Under the pieces are notes generated by a model, which did not search any database, was not told where the DNA came from, and saw only the letters and a program-made list of their open reading frames with translations. Position numbers and translations under genes: made by a program. From NCBI GenBank assembly GCA_002493835.1, contig DLAA01000098.1, forward strand, positions 1-41,032: a DNA stretch of 41,032 bases. The letters are read 5' to 3'. The DNA is from Lachnospiraceae bacterium UBA7060 (GTDB lineage: Bacteria; Bacillota; Clostridia; Lachnospirales; Lachnospiraceae). Every line of letters begins with the position of its first letter. Position 1 is the first letter of the stretch. Shown piece by piece: positions 38,421 to 41,032 of the stretch.

Positions 38421-39320
38421 ATGCAAGTAATTGAAACACGATTATTATATTATTTTCTTACGGTTGCCCGAGAACGTAACATTACAAATGCCGCAAGGAC
38501 GCTTCATATCACGCAGCCAACATTAAGCCGTCAGATGGCACTTCTGGAAGAGGAAGCTGGGGCAAAATTATTTATCAGGGACAGCCGTCCGCTTTCTCTG
38601 ACGGATGAAGGGCTTTTGCTTCGCCGCAGGGCAGAAGAAATTCTGGAATTACTGGAAAAAACACAGGCAGAGATTCATATTCATGAAGAACAGATAGAAG
38701 GAACAATATCGGTTGGATGTGGGGAAATTGCATCTGTAAAACTGCTGACAGAGATGATGGCAGAATTTTCAAGAAAGTATCCAAGGGTGAAATTTGATGT
38801 TTATACGGCAAATGCAGATCAGATTAAGCATCGGATGGATAATGGTTTGACGGATATCGGTTTATTGTTAGAGCCGGTGGATATGGAACGATATGAATAC
38901 ATTCGTCTGCCGGTGAAAGAACGCTGGGTGGCGGTTATGCCTTCTAGAGTACCGCTTGCAAGACATGAGTATGTTACAGCAAAAGAGATGGCGGATATTC
39001 CGGTTATTATGCCAAGCAGACAAAAGGTTCATGATGAGGTGGCGAGTTGGTTTGGAGACTACTATGAAAAACTGAGCATCATAGGTGCAACAAATTTCAG
39101 TACGAATTCAGCTCTCATGGTTCAGGCTGGCATGGGATGTGCACTGATTATCGAAGGTGGTCTTCCGTTTTTAGAAGATAGTAATGTTTGTATGAGACCG
39201 CTGTATCCTGAACTTGCGGCAACATCTGTATTAGCCTGGAAGCGTGAACAGCTTTTTGGGGCAGCCGTCAGTCATTTTTTAGAATATATAAAATGCTTTT
39301 TAGGCATGGAAACTACATAG
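38421..39320 (+). CDS. LysR-family transcription regulator
   Basis: 299-residue regulator. The N-terminal winged helix-turn-helix (1-60) reads FLTVARERNITNAARTLHIT and QPTLSRQMALLEEEAGAKLF. The effector-binding domain follows from about residue 90 (GTISVGCGEIASVKLL) and includes DIGLLLEPVDMERYEYIRLP. The start is ATG 38421, after GGGAAGTGGGAA; GTG 38412 is the alternative. The MATE exporter gene follows in the same direction after 98 bases containing a strong terminator-like hairpin. LysR regulators usually face their targets divergently, so control of the MATE gene is possible but not shown. The inducer is unknown. Confidence 0.93.
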   Translation: MQVIETRLLYYFLTVARERNITNAARTLHITQPTLSRQMALLEEEAGAKLFIRDSRPLSLTDEGLLLRRRAEEILELLEKTQAEIHIHEEQIEGTISVGCGEIASVKLLTEMMAEFSRKYPRVKFDVYTANADQIKHRMDNGLTDIGLLLEPVDMERYEYIRLPVKERWVAVMPSRVPLARHEYVTAKEMADIPVIMPSRQKVHDEVASWFGDYYEKLSIIGATNFSTNSALMVQAGMGCALIIEGGLPFLEDSNVCMRPLYPELAATSVLAWKREQLFGAAVSHFLEYIKCFLGMETT

Positions 39321-39330
39321 ATAGTGAGTA

Positions 39331-39360
39331 TTGGACATATTAATACAGGAAACATATCAT
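39331..39360 (+). promoter_or_regulatory. Weak promoter candidate before the MATE gene
   Basis: TTGGAC (39331-39336) and TATCAT (39355-39360) are 18 bases apart. If used, transcription would start inside the 5' arm of the terminator hairpin that follows. Confidence 0.3.
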
Positions 39361-39400
39361 AAGTGTATCGGGAGATTTCTTCCGGTATGCTTATTTTTTT
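39360..39400 (+). terminator. Strong terminator, possible attenuator before MATE
   Basis: A 15-bp stem (39360-39374 with 39379-39393, several G-T pairs, loop ATTT) is followed by seven T residues. The MATE start codon is only 18 bases beyond, so no promoter fits between. It ends the LysR transcript, and may gate read-through into the exporter gene. Confidence 0.85.
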
Positions 39401-39418
39401 GAAAGTGAGGACATAGAT

Positions 39419-40753
39419 TTGAAGCGTATATTTAGCGGAAAGGATCTGGCAAAACTGATCTTTCCTCTGGTTATTGAATTGATGCTGACCTTACTGGTCG
39501 GCATGATTGATTCTGTTATGGTATCAAGTGCAGGAGAAGCAGCCGTTTCCGGAGTGTCTCTCGTAGATACGGTTTTTCAGCTGTTGATTTACATTTTTTC
39601 AGCATTTGGTACGGGAGGTGCAGTGGTAGCCGGACAATATCTTGGAGCAGGACAGAAAAACCATGCAAAAGAAACAGCGCAGCAGCTCGTCTGGTTTTCG
39701 ACTCTTAGCTCTATTATGATTATGGGGCTGGTCTATCTGATGCGAGGATTTCTTCTGGGACATGTGTATGGTGCAATTACGCAGGAGGTGCACTGGAATG
39801 CAAACAGATATTTGATGATCGTAGGGGTATCAATTCCGGCACTTTCTATTTACGAATCCGGTGCAGCAATTTTCAGAACAATGGGAAATTCAAAGATTAC
39901 GATGATGTTGTCTGCGGTTATGAACGTTGTCAATATCTGTGGGAATGCAATCCTGATTTATGGCGTTGGAATGGGAACTGCAGGTGCAGCAACGGCAACG
40001 GTAGTGGCACGTTATACAGCGGCTGTGATTATGATTTTGTTACTGCTTAGAACGAATCAGCCTCTTTACCTGGAAAGGACATTAAAGTATATCCCGGATG
40101 GCAATAAGATTAAGCAGATTTTACAGATTGGAGTTCCCAACGGCATAGAAAACGGTTTGTTTCAGGTAGGAAAGATTATTCTTGCGGGATTATTTACACG
40201 CTTCGGAACTTCCGCAATTACTGCAAATGCAGTATGCCTGACAATATCAGGAATACAGGTGATTCCAGGGTCTGCTATTTCTCTTGCAGCAACAACAGTC
40301 ATTGCACGTTGTGTTGGCGCAGGGGACGAAAAACAGGTTCGATTTTACAACCGGCTATTATTGGGAATTAGTTATATTGCCATGATTGTATTTTGTGGAG
40401 CATTCTGGTTTGGGCTTCCGGCTATCCTGCCTTTGTACCATTTGTCTGGACAAACTGCTATTCTTACGACAAAAATGGTTCTGATTCATACACTTGGAGC
40501 AATTGTTATCTGGCCGTTGACTTTCGTACTGCCTTCTTCTATGCGGGCGGCGGGGGACGTGCGGTTTGCTATGATAACTTCGGCTGCCTCAATGTTTGTT
40601 TTTCGACTGGGAGCTGCATATCTGTTTGCATTAAACCTGGGTATGGGAGCCCTGGGAATCTGGTATGCCATGTTATGTGACTGGGGATTCCGTGCGATTG
40701 TATTCAGCCTTCGCTGGATTAGCGGAGGATGGAAAAATAAAAGTATTATTTAG
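39419..40753 (+). CDS. MATE-family efflux transporter
   Basis: 444-residue inner-membrane exporter with about twelve hydrophobic segments in two related halves, driven by Na+ or H+ in the family. MATE signatures seen are IELMLTLLVGMIDSVMVSSA and GEAAVSGVSLVDTVFQLL in the first helices, AGQYLGAGQKNHAKETAQQ, and in the second half GVPNGIENGLFQVGKI and VIARCVGAGDE. The start is TTG 39419, with AAAGTGAGG upstream. The next gene in the opposite direction overlaps its stop. Likely role is export of drugs, dyes or metabolites; no specificity can be read. Expression may be limited by the hairpin at 39360. Confidence 0.93.
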   Translation: MKRIFSGKDLAKLIFPLVIELMLTLLVGMIDSVMVSSAGEAAVSGVSLVDTVFQLLIYIFSAFGTGGAVVAGQYLGAGQKNHAKETAQQLVWFSTLSSIMIMGLVYLMRGFLLGHVYGAITQEVHWNANRYLMIVGVSIPALSIYESGAAIFRTMGNSKITMMLSAVMNVVNICGNAILIYGVGMGTAGAATATVVARYTAAVIMILLLLRTNQPLYLERTLKYIPDGNKIKQILQIGVPNGIENGLFQVGKIILAGLFTRFGTSAITANAVCLTISGIQVIPGSAISLAATTVIARCVGAGDEKQVRFYNRLLLGISYIAMIVFCGAFWFGLPAILPLYHLSGQTAILTTKMVLIHTLGAIVIWPLTFVLPSSMRAAGDVRFAMITSAASMFVFRLGAAYLFALNLGMGALGIWYAMLCDWGFRAIVFSLRWISGGWKNKSII

Positions 40754-41032
40754 CAAATTAATGAAAAGAAAGTGGGCGAAACAGATTGTAGAATAGTACT
40801 CTTAGTGGAACTAATCAGGTGATAGGTAACATTTACTTCCGGATCAGTTAAGGGAATCAGTTTCCGGCCTTTCAGAGTCTGATCTGAATAGGTGGCTTTA
40901 TTGCTGGAAAAACACAATAACGTGGAAGTTCGGACGAGTTCCTTAAACTCAAATTCATCTGTTTGTATCAGAAAACGGGATGCTGGCATTTTGCTCTTTA
41001 CCAGTTCTGTCCAGAAGCCGATTTCATCACGA
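40750..41032 (-). CDS. LysR-type regulator, C-terminal part (cut by window edge)
   Basis: An open minus-strand frame runs from the window edge to TAA at 40750-40752, giving about 93 residues. The sequence (DEIGFWTELVKSKMP, RFLIQTDEFEFKELVRTSTL, then LIPLTDPEVNVTYHLIS) reads like the end of a LysR effector-binding domain. There is no start in the window; the ATG at 40989 is internal. It converges on the MATE gene and overlaps its stop by four bases. The family call rests on pattern only, without the DNA-binding domain, so it is moderately sure. Confidence 0.6.
   Translation of the reverse strand, partial: RDEIGFWTELVKSKMPASRFLIQTDEFEFKELVRTSTLLCFSSNKATYSDQTLKGRKLIPLTDPEVNVTYHLISSTKSTILQSVSPTFFSLIC

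Overview
The window looks like chromosome of a low-to-mid GC, anaerobic, Gram-positive gut-type bacterium, most likely a Lachnospiraceae/Clostridia member. The evidence is an hprK...rapZ-whiA-crh-like block, AGGAGG-type ribosome sites, Firmicute sigma-A promoters, AgrA/AgrC-type two-component pairs, and an [FeFe]-hydrogenase-like sensor. I cannot assign a species. No rRNA, tRNA, CRISPR array, transposase or phage gene was seen.

Region 1 (1-7.4 kb, plus strand) is housekeeping: hprK, a ROK glucokinase, murB, rapZ, whiA, a crh-like HPr paralogue, a lipid kinase and class II fructose-bisphosphate aldolase. The HPr paralogue has Glu where the PTS-active His should be but keeps the regulatory Ser region. 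It is therefore predicted to be a pure regulatory target of the neighbouring HPr kinase. Region 2 (7.4-14 kb) holds an AGCS amino-acid/cation symporter and a GH51 arabinofuranosidase on the minus strand, then a LytTR regulator/GHKL kinase pair and a cytosolic leucine-rich-repeat protein on the plus strand. Region 3 (14-16 kb, minus) is one gene for a soluble fusion of ferredoxin, [FeFe]-hydrogenase-like domain and methyl-accepting signalling domain.

Region 4 (16-25 kb) is a LacI-controlled sugar locus. An aldose-epimerase-like gene and lacI read leftward. Rightward from a near-perfect 22-bp operator run a PFK, a TIM-like isomerase, a LarA-type racemase/epimerase, a NagB-like isomerase, NagA and a long class II aldolase. 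Together these look like a second lower-glycolysis route devoted to an (N-acetylated) hexosamine-like or related substrate, with no recognisable sugar kinase or PTS in the window.

Region 5 (25-33 kb, plus) is the most unusual part. A NitT/TauT-type ABC importer (permease, ATPase, lipoprotein binding protein) is followed by a membrane histidine kinase, a NarL-type regulator, a soluble protein fusing a chemoreceptor signalling domain to a second, signal-peptide-less copy of the binding protein, and a TauE/SafE permease. The arrangement suggests one ligand that is imported, then sensed again inside the cell by a chemoreceptor whose sensor is a recruited transporter binding protein.

Region 6 (33-41 kb) holds a second LytTR/GHKL pair (minus), a TetR regulator divergent from a P1B-type metal ATPase without an N-terminal metal-binding domain, a palindromic intergenic element, a LysR regulator, a MATE exporter preceded by a strong terminator that could act as an attenuator, and the 3' part of another LysR gene running off the window. 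Function and operon statements come from sequence reading only; no database search or folding calculation was run.
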